A stretch of DNA of 64,000 nt, taken from NCBI GenBank assembly GCA_013399895.1, contig VXBA01001826.1, forward strand, positions 1,227,622-1,291,621. The letters run 5' to 3'. The notes under the pieces were generated by a model. It saw nothing but the letters and a program-made list of their open reading frames with translations, ran no database searches and had not been told where the DNA came from. Of the stretch, positions 1 to 13,080 are shown piece after piece (position 1 is the first letter of the stretch; each line of letters opens with the position of its first letter). This DNA is from Serilophus lunatus. Taxonomy: Eukaryota > Chordata > Aves > Passeriformes > Eurylaimidae. A program made the translations under genes and the position numbers.

Positions 1-2283
1 AACAGTCCATGGAGAGGGGTATGTTAACGAACACAAATTTGGGTGATATATACAAACAAATAAATTAAATGTGCAGCTTCTCAAAGAAGAGCCAGAATGG
101 CTTCCAGACAGCAGAACAACAAACAAGTCAGCTTTTCTTAAAAACCTGGGAGAAACCTCTCCTTTCTTTTTAAAGCAAATAAAGAAGTTCAGATCTACAT
201 AAAAACGGAGTAAAATAGATAGATCTGAAGGTTCTTAATCCTTACAAATGGCTGATCAGCCCTTTCACTGAAAGCCTTAAAGCCTCATCCTGTGCAAAGA
301 GTTAGCACTTCACAGCCTCTTGCCTTTAGCTCCCGCTCAGAGCTCAGCCTGCAGCTGCTCTGAATGGATTCCTCAACAAGGACAACAGGTTTTCTTCTCC
401 CAGTTTCCTCTCAAGGAGAGACCTGGCATCTCATCATCTCCCCTCTCACAGAACTGCTTGCTGTCCCGGTTGCATTAGTGCTACAACTAATGTTCTCCTC
501 ACAGGAACAGCACACTCCAAGTCCTCTTTTACTCAGTATCATCTGTATCCTTTGTTCTGACAAAGGATGACCTCATTCAGACCAATTCCAACTGTTTTCC
601 ACAGTGATATAATTTCCATACCTAATACCAGATGGTCAGAGCCAGGTCTGAGCATGAATAACCTGAAGCTTAAAACCACAGAAGGGGACCCACATCCCTG
701 CATGACTTCATAGGTAACCTACACTGGTCTAGGGATCATCCCTCCCCCCTCTTCTTTTCCCTGCATCTAACACAGCTTTAGGTCTAAAACAGATACAGCT
801 TTTTCAAAATTATGCAAGAATGAGCCCACAGGTTATTTTGGAGACATCCAGAAAGAACCATGAACTACCAGCAAAATTCCAGGGATCAATGGCTAGCTCA
901 GAAAGGCACAGGAGGAAACATAAAAGAAAAATACTCCTCTGAGCTTACCATTATTGTTAAATATCACCATTCCAAACGTAAGAGATAAATTTTCAAGTGT
1001 TACAGCAGGTCTCAGAACCCTATTAATAGAAATTAGAGGTAAGTCTAATAGAAAAAGACAGAGAGGAAGACATTCTCTCCACTGCTCCCTGGGGAAGGTG
1101 AGAAAAGACTGAAAGATGACACTTTATCTCTTCTAATTCTCATGGGACCCATAATCACAGCATTCATTCAGCAAATAATAATAATAAATATGGTCTGAAG
1201 TGACTCCAGCTATTTCAGCTTTAATAAATGGGTTGAAATAGAGGCAAATTCAGATACAGAGAGCATCTTTTCAATAAAATCTGATAGGGTTATTAATAAC
1301 ATTAATGGAGTACCGTGCTGTCTCCATTTTGTTAATAGTTGCCTTATTCTCCCCCAGTCCATTCCCCACTCCTGTGCACAGACACAGAGAAACACACACT
1401 CTTCCCTCTAGTGATGACAAATTCAGACTGTCAGCTTTCTGCTGGCAATGCATCCCAAGAATTAGTCAAATTTGACATGATTTTATTGTTTTATGGAAGC
1501 TGCCAACAGGGATTTTTCTGGCTGAAGTACATTTGTATCCCAGTTCAAATCAGATCCTGGCTTAGTTCATGGACACAAAGAGGATAAGCCAGGAAATCTG
1601 CAGCTCCTCAAGGACAAAAAAAGTTATGACCATGTTGGGATGCTTAGAGCCTTCCTCCAGGTAACTGTGTCTCTGTTTCAATCTGTCCCTTGCTCCCAGG
1701 ATGCTTTTCCTTCCATCTTATTTTTCCCCTATCAGGGAACCAACCTCAGTGTATGGCCACAGTATTTGGGTGGCTGGTCCAAACCCAGAGTTTTAAACTC
1801 AGCTGAAAATCCTCACACACAGTTTTAGAAGACCTAAAAATCCATCTGCAGAAAAAACAAGTGCAAGCAGGTAGATTTGCCTCAGCTGTCCAGTTTTATT
1901 CTAAAGGGAGAGTTGAAAAAGGTTCTTTTTAATTTTTTTATTTTCTTTTTCTCCCTTCTCTCCCTTTTTTTATTAAATAAAGTGTGACCTCACTTCCACT
2001 GTAGTACATGAAAAAGCAGCTATCGGATCCAGCTGTACAGGATGAAATCTTAACTGAGGGCTCCTGATAATTTAGAATTCATCCTTGTTTGTCCCATTTC
2101 ACATCGGTGGTGCTCAGCAGTATTTTCCAAATGTCAGGTTTTTACAGACTTAATGAGATTAAAAAAACATGTTCCTTTCCCCTTTGCATTTTATGCTTTC
2201 AGCGGTGACTTCCATAAAATGATTTTGGTTAGCAAACAAGATGGCTGTATGATTAAAGAAAAATTGCATCTCATTCTCCTAGA

Positions 2284-2301
2284 CCCCATCTATAGATGGG
2301 G
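2284..2301. repeat. Perfect 18-bp palindrome
   Basis: The sequence ccccatctatagatgggg equals its own reverse complement. No spacer separates the arms. There is no known function, and a chance origin is possible. Confidence 0.9.
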
Positions 2302-3455
2302 AAGGAGCAGCCAGAGCAAAAGTGTTTTATATCACAGTTCTTCCCTTCCAAGGAGACAAAAAAGAAGAGAAATAGAATTATAGAGTGGCAGAGAAATGAA
2401 ATGTTTGAACAGAAAATAATTTCCCTAACTTGCAGCCTGAAGGCATAACCTGTCATAGCTCTGCATGAATTGAACAGTCAGGGAGTTCAAGTTTTCTGCA
2501 GCTTACCATAAACTAATATGCTCCGTCATATCGTCCTCAGGAGACAAGGATTTGAAGGAGCCACTGTATTTAGAACAGCAAAAGTGATTCTGTGGCTTAA
2601 TAGAATTAGAGGGAACCATCAGAAACCCAACACAACCCAGTGCAGATGAAGACTGAATGGAAGGTGAAAAAAATTCCCAAACCACACACCACACCGAAGA
2701 CAGGGAGCTAAGTGGTAATTCTATTTTAAGCTCTACTAGAGACCATGGACTAAAGCAGCTCATATCACACAAGAATTCCACTGTTTTACATACCTATCCA
2801 GAATGACTGACAATTTTCCACTTGAACCAGAGAGCATCATACTGGGAGTCTTCCCAGTGTAGTAGTGGGTCAGCCTCAGAAGCTGCTGGAGAAGAGGAAG
2901 CCCCGCAGCAGACACTGCCTTCTGAAAGGGAGAGCAGCAGTGCTAAGGAGAAAAAGAAAAACTCTTGAGGAAGAAATTAACTACTTTAAAAACTGAATTG
3001 AACAGATCAGGCAAGATTCTCTTCTTACATCTGCAGTCTCTTGTTCCTTGATCTTTATAGGCTTACTGCGGTCTGAAATGAAATGCAGAAAGCACACTAC
3101 GGTGCAAGTCCTGGGGGCTACTCCACAAACAAGACATAGCTGAACAAAATAAGTACTTTTCCTAAGATATTCTCTGTCCTTCTCTCTCCTCAGACCCATA
3201 CATATACTGTGGAATAGATACTGTCCTAAATACCCTTCTTTGAACTGCTCGTGGATCAGAACCAAAGCACAAGCCATGACAGGGACACAAGCTGGATTTT
3301 GGATTCACAACTCTTGCCTGGAAAAGGGCAGACTAAGAAAAGAATATTGAAGAACCCTCACATAGCAGAAGGAATTATGTTACACATTCCCTGTCCAAAA
3401 ATAGTCCTCGATTTCTCGACTATATTACACTAAGAAACATTCCCCCATTGAGAAA

Positions 3456-3479
3456 GCAGGTCTAGCTGCAGGTCTAGCT
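3456..3479. repeat. 12-bp exact tandem duplication
   Basis: The unit gcaggtctagct occurs twice back to back. This is a small local duplication typical of replication slippage. Confidence 0.9.
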
Positions 3480-4240
3480 AGGAAACCTCTAGAAGAAAGT
3501 CAGACCTGACCTGGTGTCAGATAGTCAGACAAATACTTTGAAAAATCCAAGCGTTCCCTCCTGGAACAACAAATCTCTGCCGAACTGTAAAGAGAACTAA
3601 AGTCTTTTCCCATGCAAGATCCCGTTCTGACAGGAAGCCCACAGTGCCACCATCCTGACCCAAAACCATGAGTGCCCAGCCCCAGACACTTCATGAGGTA
3701 CAGTCTGCAGCGTACAGCAATGCCTCTGGCACAGCTCAGTCCACCTGATCTGCATGGGAGAATGGGTACCTGAAACTCACAAGTGCTTTCCTTTCACATC
3801 TCCAGAGTTAAAGTAGTTATTTCACTGCTGTGATCTGAGGTAACGTTCAAGTTAACAGCTGGGACAATTTGTTGAAGGTCAGAAGCAAGACTTCAGGAGA
3901 CCTGCAACCTGCCTTCACACCCTGTGCTCCTCTAGCATCTTACCACTGCATCTCATTTTCTTTCCACAAAGAATGTTTCCTTGATAGAGGAAAATATCAA
4001 GAAATGAGCTTTCAGAGCAAACATTGGGAGCAAGCAAAAATAGGAGAAAGTAAAGGACCTGCATACACTCACATAGAACTGCAACACAAACAACTGCCCC
4101 ACATTTCCAGTGCTCCCTTTCCCCATTTACCCCTTGGAACAAAGGGATGACACCCAGAAGTGACCTGCTCAGCAGCAAGGGCTTCTCCAAAGCACTCCGT
4201 GTGACCTCGGTGTAATGAACAGAATTAATATGGCAAAGCC

Positions 4241-4640
4241 TCTAACACGGCACCACTTCCCAGCAGCACAGCCACAGCCTCTAATTGATTAGTCCATAAA
4301 AATCTGTGCACTAAATTGAAAGGAGCTGCACTAATTCTCTTTTATGTTAAATTTCTGTCTTTCTCCTTTATCGAATCCTTCGTCGAATATCCCTTTTGCT
4401 GCCTATTGTGGGCTTGCTCTGGGCCTGTTTTCCTCTTGCCCAGATTAAGTACCTAATCAAAATCTTGTCTCCCTTAATGGCATAAAATTGAAAGATAGAT
4501 ATTGCACTTTACACAGCTGATTAAACACTAGAATGTGGCTAAATGCTTTACAGGGCTTGTTACATTAACTAACTCTGTCATCTGCCAGCTATCTTATAAT
4601 TGCATATGCTCATGTTGCCAGTGGTGAAGCCAAGGTAAGA
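4241..4640. promoter_or_regulatory. Enhancer-like AT-rich block (candidate conserved non-coding element)
   Basis: This block lacks repeats and long open frames. It is dense in homeodomain-type cores, including taattgatta at 4282-4291, which is a TAAT-N2-ATTA paired-type palindrome. Further taat and attaa cores occur, together with cgaatccttcgtcgaat around 4371-4388, unusual CpGs for this window. Clusters of this kind are typical of conserved developmental enhancers in vertebrate gene deserts. Conservation cannot be seen from one sequence, so this is inference from composition and motif density only. Confidence 0.25.
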
Positions 4641-7509
4641 TTTCTTTTCCCTCCATTACCTCTTCCCACTCTCCCTCCCTCCACATTGCCACCCACCAGC
4701 TTCATGTCTGTGAGCTTAGAACTCCCCTCTAACAACCACCTGAAGAAAAATTGTCTGCTGCTAGTTGATTGTAATTTTCAGTATTTTCAACTGTCAGTCA
4801 TCGGTTTGTGACCACCTAAAGCAACAAAGGGACAGTAAATACACACACCAATTTAGTTTTTCTTAAGGAATTAGGAACAATCCTGTCTTCTTCACACTTT
4901 TGATATTAGCCACTTGTTCCTTAAGTCTGAAGACAGCAAGGATAGAAAAAAAATTGTTATCCTGGTTTGCACAAGAACATATATTAAATAGTCTGAACTT
5001 CCCACTGGCTTGTCAAAGCTGGATCTCATGAAGGTATCTGATGTTGCATATCTTGGCTTTTTCCTTATACTGTAATAATAATGATGGCAGATGGACTTTC
5101 TGGAAGATTTACAAGTCCGTCCCAGTTGATTTGCTTTTCAGGGGAGAGTTTCACCTTCTGCAGGGCATTCACAGAGAATGATCCCCAAATACGATCTTCA
5201 GGTGGATTGTTTCAAGGAAGAAACAATTCGACCCCAAAAAGCTTGACCAAAAATTCCTTTGGAAGAAAAAAAAAACAGACGTTATTCTTAAGATTTGTGA
5301 ACAATTGAAACATTAATGGGCCTATGTTTTGAATAAAGATACAAACCATTTTGCCAAAACTACTCTGCAGGTAAGATTTGTCATCTGTGTCATCCACAGT
5401 CCCAGCATTCTAGAAACAGATTTACTCCTTTGCACAAATAATTCTATAGCGATTGCTTTAAAGTAATTGCCAAAACACTCCTCCCTTTTAATACAGAAAC
5501 TAGACTACACATTACACTCAGACTGTAAAATGTGGAAAAGCTGGTTCAGTTCATATGCATTTCTTCCTGACCCCAATCTTTTACAGACAATCTATTTGTT
5601 GAGCACTAAAATAGCACGCCATCCATTTCTGGTCCATGTCTTATCCTGAAAACCTCTTTTCTTATTCCCAAATTCCACTGCAGAAGGTGCTGAAAGTACC
5701 TTTTTGGCACCTTCTTTCTAATTCTGCACCTTACTATACAAAAGCAGGAGTCCAACCAGGCAAGGAGGCTCTATCTGTTCACACAGGAGTCAGCACCCCA
5801 ACGAGGGACTGTGTTCACAGCCAACTAATAAACCTAATGCTGAGTTTTCCCCTAAAAATACCCAAAAGTGCAACTTTCTTCCCATGGGCTAAGCAGTAAG
5901 GGTTTACTGGGTGTGTCTTCCTCCTCAGTTTACACAAGAGTGGAGTTGAAGGAAACTACAATTCTGCTGGCAATTAATAATCTATTAATTGTTTTCTTAT
6001 CCCACCAGAATTCTGCACCTTCCCATCTTCCATTCTTTGGCTCTGCACTGAAACCACACAAATTAGTTCATCATGCCATTGTTAATGGTTCATAAAAGCT
6101 TACTAGAGGCAATTATAAAATCTTTACTAAGTGCTTGGTTTTAAATATTCATAAAGGCACAATAGATACTTTAATAAGACATGTTGTGAGCTACAGAATT
6201 GAACACTGCACTAAACATTAGGATCCCAGGAAAGATTAATCTGAAAGTATAAGAAATCCACAGCTCTCTCCTAACCTTCCTTTTTCTTGATTGAGGGGGT
6301 AATCTTGTAAAATCTGTAGTTTCACACTTACTGAATCCTTTGGTTTAGGCTAACATACCCATTCGTAATTACCTTCTGCCATTTTAGGAGGAGAACATTC
6401 CCCTTTATATCGAGATGAATATGCAACACTAGACAGCAAAACTGATTTGGCAGGTTTCAAGGAAAGGCAGTGATTTAGTTCAAGATCAACATGCAGGTAC
6501 CAAAAGTAGGTGGAAGTTTACCCAGGTTATCAACCAAAACTCAGCTCAAGCTGGTCATTCAATACACACAATTCTTCACCAGTAAGCATTTTCTAAACAG
6601 AAAAATATGAGTGGTTTCATGACCTGCCACACTATTTCCTACAGCTGACTTGTGAGTTGGACCCACAATTTAGAATAGATCATAAAAGCAAGACCAAGTT
6701 TGACAATATTGTCCTAGTGCTTAGTGGACATTTGGCCAAAGCCACGTTCCCTTGGCAGTACTGCAATTCAGCACAACTGTCAAAACCCTTCTAGCAGAGG
6801 TACAGCCATCCAGCAGGATATTAAGTTGAGTTACAAAGTACAGGAGGAGCCACAAAGTTTTAGCAGTGTTTTTTTTTTAATATTAGTTGTAACCAATGCC
6901 ACCAATTCCTCGCTGTCAGGATTGGATTCACAAAGAATGTATTAAATCCTTTTATATGAATAAATCCCAGTGCTATGATCCCCATCAAGCATCTATTTGT
7001 ACACTGAAGTGTGTTTGGGAGCCATGTAATTCCCATAATGTACTCTCCAGCATGAGAGCACCACCTGTACCAGCGTGCAAGCAGAAATGTTACATTTCAC
7101 AAGGCTAGTCTGATGAGGTGCTAAACATAACTGATGAGGTGACTTACCAAAGCCACAGCAGCAGGCCAGCCAGAACAGGGTTATTGTGCCCTGCTCTGTG
7201 GGAGCCTGGGTGGTCCAACCCAGCACCAATCTTGTTCATCTTCCCAGAACCTGAGCAGTTTTAGCCACATAACTCTGCTACTCTCTGTGGAAGGAGAAGG
7301 ATGGGCTGAAAGCTTGCTGAACTTCCCACCTTCCAAACACTTTCCTCCTTTCCCCAAAAAGGAGTAACAGCACCTTAGAGATGCATGTGGGAGCCTGAAA
7401 GGGGGTTGGGGGTGGACAGCACTGGGATAAAGGACCCCATACTGAGAGGGAAAGTGATTGTGAAAAGTCCTACTCCTGCTTAGAGTTCTCCATCTTTTCT
7501 TTTCTCCAT

Positions 7510-7560
7510 TTTCTTTTTTGTTGTTGTTGGGTTTTTTGTTGTTTTTGGTTTTTTTTGTTG
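7510..7560. repeat. T/G-rich simple repeat
   Basis: A low-complexity run of T with interspersed G follows the pattern (TTG)n and GTTTTT. It is a degenerate microsatellite. No coding potential. Confidence 0.85.
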
Positions 7561-8391
7561 CAAATGGTTTTCCAGTACAGGAATATTTGGGGCTATTGTA
7601 CTACTTCTAGGACCACAAAAGATCCAAACACCATCACTAAGTAGTGATGAGCATCTGCACTATGTGGAAAGACATCACATAGCAGGATGTATCTATCAGC
7701 ATCCTGAGGGTCTGTCTTCTTCCAAAGACCTTCCAGGCAGTGAGGGGTGGAGGAGAAACTGGACATAAATATCCCAATGAAGAGCCAGAGTGAAAAACAA
7801 TGAAATAAAAGTCAAAGTAGGAAGTCAGTAACTAGAACTGTTTTCAATGAAATGAGTTATTGGTGATGCTTGGAAATACCTCACCAGCAGGACCTGAATG
7901 AGTTTTAAACAGCTTAACTGTATGAGCAGCTTCTGATCTACCCTTCTGAGATGCTTCTATTCATAAGAAAATAGAAGTATGAGAAAGACTAACATTCCCA
8001 GAAAGATCAAAATAATTCAACCACTTCAAAACCTTCCATCTTCTTAGCTGATCCTCACTTCTCAACTCCTGCTCTATTTCTCCCCAGGGACTGTTTTATT
8101 AAATATATGTGAATAAAAAGTATTCATTCCCTTTTGAACTAGGTTAAATTAACAGTGACCTGAATCAGACCCCACAGTCCTGACAGCAATTACTTATTAA
8201 TGAATCATTATCCATCTTTAAACACAATTCCTGAGTCCTTCCAAACTTCTTTGACTATGTGTATGAAAAAAAAGCACATTTGCAAAAATAATTCAACAGA
8301 GTGTCTTGCCAGGGGGTGTGGGATGGACTCAAGACAAAGAACAGACGTTAGAGGAATAGAAAACATTTACAATTTTCTCACTTCCTTTCAG

Positions 8392-8568
8392 GATTTTCCT
8401 CACATTTCCAAAAGAAAATCAGAAACAGAAAGTGAATTCGGATCCAAATGGAAACAAAACAAAACCAAAAAGCGTAACTACTTTATTGTGGCCACAGTTG
8501 CTATTTTAGCTCTCTATTATCTCCTTTCCTGGTCATTGCTTGTCATGAGGAAGAAGCTCAAGCCATAA
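8392..8568 (+). other. Possible 3'-terminal exon encoding a hydrophobic tail (weak)
   Basis: A strong acceptor look-alike (cacttcctttcag, AG at 8390-8391) opens a frame of 58 codons to TAA at 8566-8568. The peptide begins with a charged Lys/Glu-rich stretch. It then has about 20 hydrophobic residues starting FIVATVAILALYYLLSWSLL, and ends in the basic tail VMRKKLKP, which is the layout of a C-terminal membrane anchor. An aataaa lies at 8589-8594, unusually close to the stop. No family is recognised. The upstream frame back to 8200 looks random. A chance open frame with a good acceptor remains the simplest explanation. Confidence 0.2.
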
Positions 8569-11500
8569 AACATGACTTTGGGGGTCCTAATAAACCTTCA
8601 GAGAAATGTTCTGAGATAATTTCTAAGCTTCCTTTTTATTTGTACACAACCTTGAACAACAAGATCTCTTATACTTATTCTGGAATTAAGAAACTTTTTA
8701 AAGCCTAGAATCAAGATGCAAAAAAATACTATTATTCTGCTTCTTCTACAATCAGATTTTAGATCTCACAGCAGCCCCGTAGCAAGGCAGAAACATCTTT
8801 AGAGCAAGTGATTCAAGTGATTCCTCTTGGCTAGTGTCAGGGATTTGCTCAAGTGGAAATTAAAGGTCTTACTGCAGGATTTGAGAGGCGTTGTGCTTAA
8901 CGGTCCCTCTTTACACACTGAAACAAGATCTATTTTTCAAGTCCTGAATGTACTTGACAGCTGAAGACATTTGTCCCACTTGCCTACAGTAAAGGAACTG
9001 CAAATAAGTACTCGTTTTAAAGGAATTTATATGATCACATTTGAAATATAAAGGGGCTACCCTACACCCAAACTATGACATGTACCTTAAAGATAAGCAA
9101 GGCAGTCACCTGGACAGGCTGGAACACTCCTGGGCACAAATCCCAGCTCATCAAATCTGGTTTACTTTGTAAGGAGTTTCCAGTGCTGAGCAGTTCCAAG
9201 TGAACAGTTTTCATGATCCCCACAACAGCAGCAGTTAAATGGCAAAGAACAACAGCATTATTTTAAAAGCCACAATTAAGACCTAGCTTTAAAATACTGA
9301 TAAGATTAAAAAAAAAATGCAGATAGGGACTTGCACTGGCACACTTACATTTCTGGATACTACACCCAAAGAGGTACAAGCCAAGGACTATATAAAAAAA
9401 AAAAAACCAAGAAAACATTGTAAACTTGAAAGAGCAGCTCCAACACAGAGCTATGGATCCAACCCTGTAACCTGAACATGCTTCCATTTGGTAGGTTGGA
9501 TAGTGGCCCTTGTACATTATTGAAATTACAGAACAACTTTAAAAGACTTGGCCCTTGCTTTACCTGCACTGCGGCAGAGGAGGACACTACACAAACCAAA
9601 GAATGCACATGAGGAAAGAGCAGTCTTCATTGGGGATCTGCCAAGTACAGCTCAGGTGATACTCGTGCCCCTTGAAGCCAGAGAAGGTGGGTGGCACTGT
9701 TCTGTGCAATCATTGGTCTTTCCTTTACTCAGTTACCTTTACTGACACTTCTCAAGCTCTCAGCTGCTGAATCAGTGCATGAATAGGATTCAATTCAATC
9801 CAATTACTAAGCTCAGCACTTACCTGGAGTTCTTGTGGGGAACATCAACAGCACTGGAAAGCAGAAGTACCGTCGAGAGTGAGACCTCAGTGTTCCTGAT
9901 CCAAAAGTAAAAGGTATTTGTGCTGTATCACATGATGAGAGGGAGAATAAACTAACCTTTCACGCTATTCCAACATCACTTACTCCCACTGACCTCAAAA
10001 AATAGTTCCTAGTCTGTCTCTTTCATCCTGGATATGGGCTCAGAAGCACATTGGCCACTGCTGAGTTTATTGATATGTAATGACAGCTTGGTCCATATGT
10101 ACAAAAAGACTAGCAAAGGTACAGAACTCTGAAGGTTTGCAAATTGTCATTTTTGGGGGTTCTGTCTAGATTTCAATTTTATAAAAACATTTACATTTAG
10201 AATGGCTTGGACATAAGATTCTCTCTTTGGTCTATCCATAAATACAGGACAGCCACCACCCAAAAAAAGAAAGTAAGTAAATAAATAATTTATATAACCA
10301 GAATTTTAGCCATAATGAATTCAGCCCCTTCTTACTGTAAAGGGAAAGTTATGCTTGCAGGCATAGTTTGGGTCTTGTTTTTAAATGCAGAGAATAGTAA
10401 AACAGATGCAACGTTTATGAATTATTAAAACCTGCACAAGGATTTCTTTTCCTCTTCCACAGCTTCTTGTTTAATCCTTGTTCATTGTTGGGGGCTCTGG
10501 GGATGACTGGCACTTAACACATCTCTGTCGTGCTTCCTTACCCACTGAGTGCCTGACATGGGGAGAGAGAACCACACATACACACCAAAATATGCAGATT
10601 ATAAATTCTCCAATTTACTTAATTTCTCCTCATTCCCCATGTTCCTTCAACCAAGTCTCTTGTAAAGAGAAGACAGAGACATTGCCATCTGGAACAATGT
10701 CCCAGTAGTATCACTTCATTAAGAACCTTTTTTCACCTTGTAAGTAACAGATATTAAGGATCAACAAAGTTCATGATTTCTTTTAAAGGGGTATCTGTAT
10801 TTTGTAGTGGCTTTGGTGGTAAAGGGACGTTTTGATTAAATGATACTGTTTTTTCTTAAGAAAAAAGCCTAGGGGGTATATTTAGGAACAGAGCATTAGA
10901 GATATGCAACCTGGAAATATTTGAGCATCACATCACATACCAGTCTTCAGCATACAAAGAGATCCCCACAGAGCACAGGCTGGCAGCATTAGCCACTCCA
11001 TTATTCCCTGGATATCTACAGCATCAGCTGCAATGTAAAACCTATTTCCTCATTTCATAGGGAACAAGAACAACAAAAAAATCTAGGCACCAATTAATCC
11101 CACTCTCTCGTATGGAGAATTTTGAAACAATGGTAAATTCACTACCAGCAGTGTTATTATAGCAATGATGGTCTGAGCATAAACACCAGACAAGGTGCCA
11201 GGTGGAGTAACAGAAAAGGGAAAGGGAAAACAGTCAAGTTTGGGACCATTTATTCAAAACTGGCTGGTTCTCCCCAGCACCCACTATATCAGATGCCTTG
11301 CTCTGAACACAGAACAGAGGACAATAAGGAATTTACAACACAGCACTTCTAGCAGTGATATAATTTTCCAGAAAGTGATTAGACAGGTTTTAATTCAGAA
11401 TATTTGAGGTTTATTGAGAAGTTAAGAGCAACAACAAATAATTTGCAGGAAATTGGACCACATTAGAATACTCTTCCCCACTAGTACATCCTAGTTAATA

Positions 11501-12470
11501 TGTCAAAGATGTAGATTTTCTTTAAAAAGCTTAATATGAAGCACTTCACCACACCCCCAGTGTACACACAGTCCACCCCCTCAATCCTAGTGCAAAATTA
11601 TGCCCCAGAGTCTGATCAAGTCAGTGGTAAGCCACATATTAATGTATGCATGCTTTTAATCAGACTGAGGCTTGAAAGTTTACATTGAGAAACAAACATC
11701 AGAATCATAATTAAAAACAAAGATGACATGAGAGGAAATGCTTGCGAACCACAGCAGTTTCTGTGCTCCAACAACCAAACCTGGTTTTCACCAGTGACAG
11801 GAGGAACTTGTGTCTTGTTTTCAAAAAAAAAAAAATATAAAAGTACAAAATGTCAAATGGGAGGAGAGGGAACCACAACTTTAGACAATGAAGATAAACT
11901 GAATTTTTCATTAAGTCAAGAAGCAAAAAATTTCCTGTTTCTTCAAGAAAATTCCCTGTATGACTTTTTTACCTGTATCTCAGGGTTACAGTTCTGACAC
12001 TGGCACAGCTCATGCAGTAAGTGAGGGATTGCTGGGCTTTCCACTGCCTGAGTTTAGTTTCACACTTGCTTCTTAAAGCAGAACACATGAATCTTGGAGG
12101 CAGACTCGAGAGCTCAACTCAAACCCTCCTGCATTCTTCAGCATGGTGTCACAGCCTGCAGTGATAAATCAAGAATAATTTTGTGTCAAGTTACAGAATA
12201 TTATGTCAAACTAAAATATTTTAGGACACATAAGCTTCCTTGATAGCTTATTTTTAGAAGTACACACAACTCTTAGTTCAATAAAAGAATAATACTCTAA
12301 AATCTATTCCTGCCCTGAACATATCTAAGCTTAGAGCAGCTCCTCAAGAGCTCCACCCCTGTGTAATCAAGCTCCTAACAGTTTTTGCTGTATTTCTACA
12401 TAACTTCTACAATTTTCTTTTTCACTTTCTTATTTCTCCTCCCTAATCAGCAACAAATCCATCTTCGTGC

Positions 12471-13080
12471 ATAAACACACTTTATCACCACATTATCCGT
12501 GGCAAATGGCACTAAAATAAAACACATCCGCCTTGCAAATGAGAAATGGAAAAAAGCATGCCATGGTTTTAATGAAATTGTGTATGTGTGACGTTTTCAT
12601 TGTATAAGCACAACTATTTAACTGTTCACAAGAGAGGTTTAACAGAGAACATGTTTGTACTAAAAGATGGGCTTAATGTTTGAGATTATTGGGTATTCCT
12701 ATGTAAACTTCTTTCCAGTCTCCACAAAAAGATATTATATTTAAGTGTTCTTTTAATTTAGTTCACTTGTTCTCCTGTAAAAAGCATTGTTTTTCTGAAA
12801 AAATATCCTCCACCATTCTTATGCAAGTTTAAACTGCTGCCAGAAAGCTTTTGTTTCCCTATGTTTATTAATAAGCTATCTCTTTAAATCTACTCTGCTG
12901 TGCTCTACAAATTGTAAGGAGCATACAAATGAGACACAAAGCAGCTGCCAAATGCACAAGTAAAGCTTGGCCTGGCCAGTAATAAGCAAAAACTGTTTAA
13001 TCCTCCTTAACACTTTGCAATCTAGGCAAAAAATATTTATAGGAGCTGCATCAAACCCAAAATTTATCAGATAAAATTTT
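12471..13080. promoter_or_regulatory. Enhancer-like AT-rich block (candidate conserved non-coding element)
   Basis: Two neighbouring repeat-free blocks have dense AT-rich motifs. They contain a TGACGT CRE-like core at 12589-12594, several taat/attaa cores and a ctatgtttattaataagct stretch with a forkhead-like TGTTTA-type core near 12860. The sequence lacks open frames and has few homopolymers. The assignment rests on motif texture alone. An alignment to chicken or another songbird would decide it. Confidence 0.25.

Larger units (their letters stand above)
949..4008 (-). other. Possible cluster of five small exons (weak)
   Basis: Read on the minus strand, five segments are flanked by AG and GT-type splice look-alikes: 4008-3944 (65 nt), 3072-3029 (44 nt), 2921-2794 (128 nt), 2563-2507 (57 nt) and 1019-949 (71 nt). 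Reading phases join in this order without a stop. The joined peptide includes KAVSAAGLPLLQQLLRLTHY from the 128-nt segment and VLRPAVTLENLSLTFGMV from the last. I recognise no family. Donors are gtaaga, gtaaga, gtatgt, gtaagc and gtaagc. The 2794-2921 interval is also open on the plus strand, ending in a Ser/Glu/Lys-rich tail, so at least one of the two readings is spurious. The segments were chosen by eye among many alternatives. Chance is the most likely explanation. Confidence 0.15.
1..4240. other. Non-coding stretch, no recognised gene or repeat
   Basis: AT-rich sequence without a recognisable repeat family. It contains a short ATA run near 1178-1192, a pyrimidine tract at about 1920-1975, an 18-bp palindrome and a 12-bp tandem duplication (listed separately). 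Open frames here are under 100 codons, overlap on both strands, and resemble no family I know. Several short minus-strand segments between 949 and 4008 are bounded by splice-site look-alikes and are described under findings as a weak exon-chain hypothesis. Confidence 0.5.
4641..12470. other. Non-coding stretch, no recognised gene or repeat
   Basis: Mostly unique AT-rich sequence with short A or T runs (6871, 9308, 9391, 11822) and one T/G-rich simple repeat (7510-7560). The longest frame is the plus-strand 122-codon frame at 8200-8568, discussed separately. I see no CR1 tail, LTR ends or tRNA-like sequence. Confidence 0.5.
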
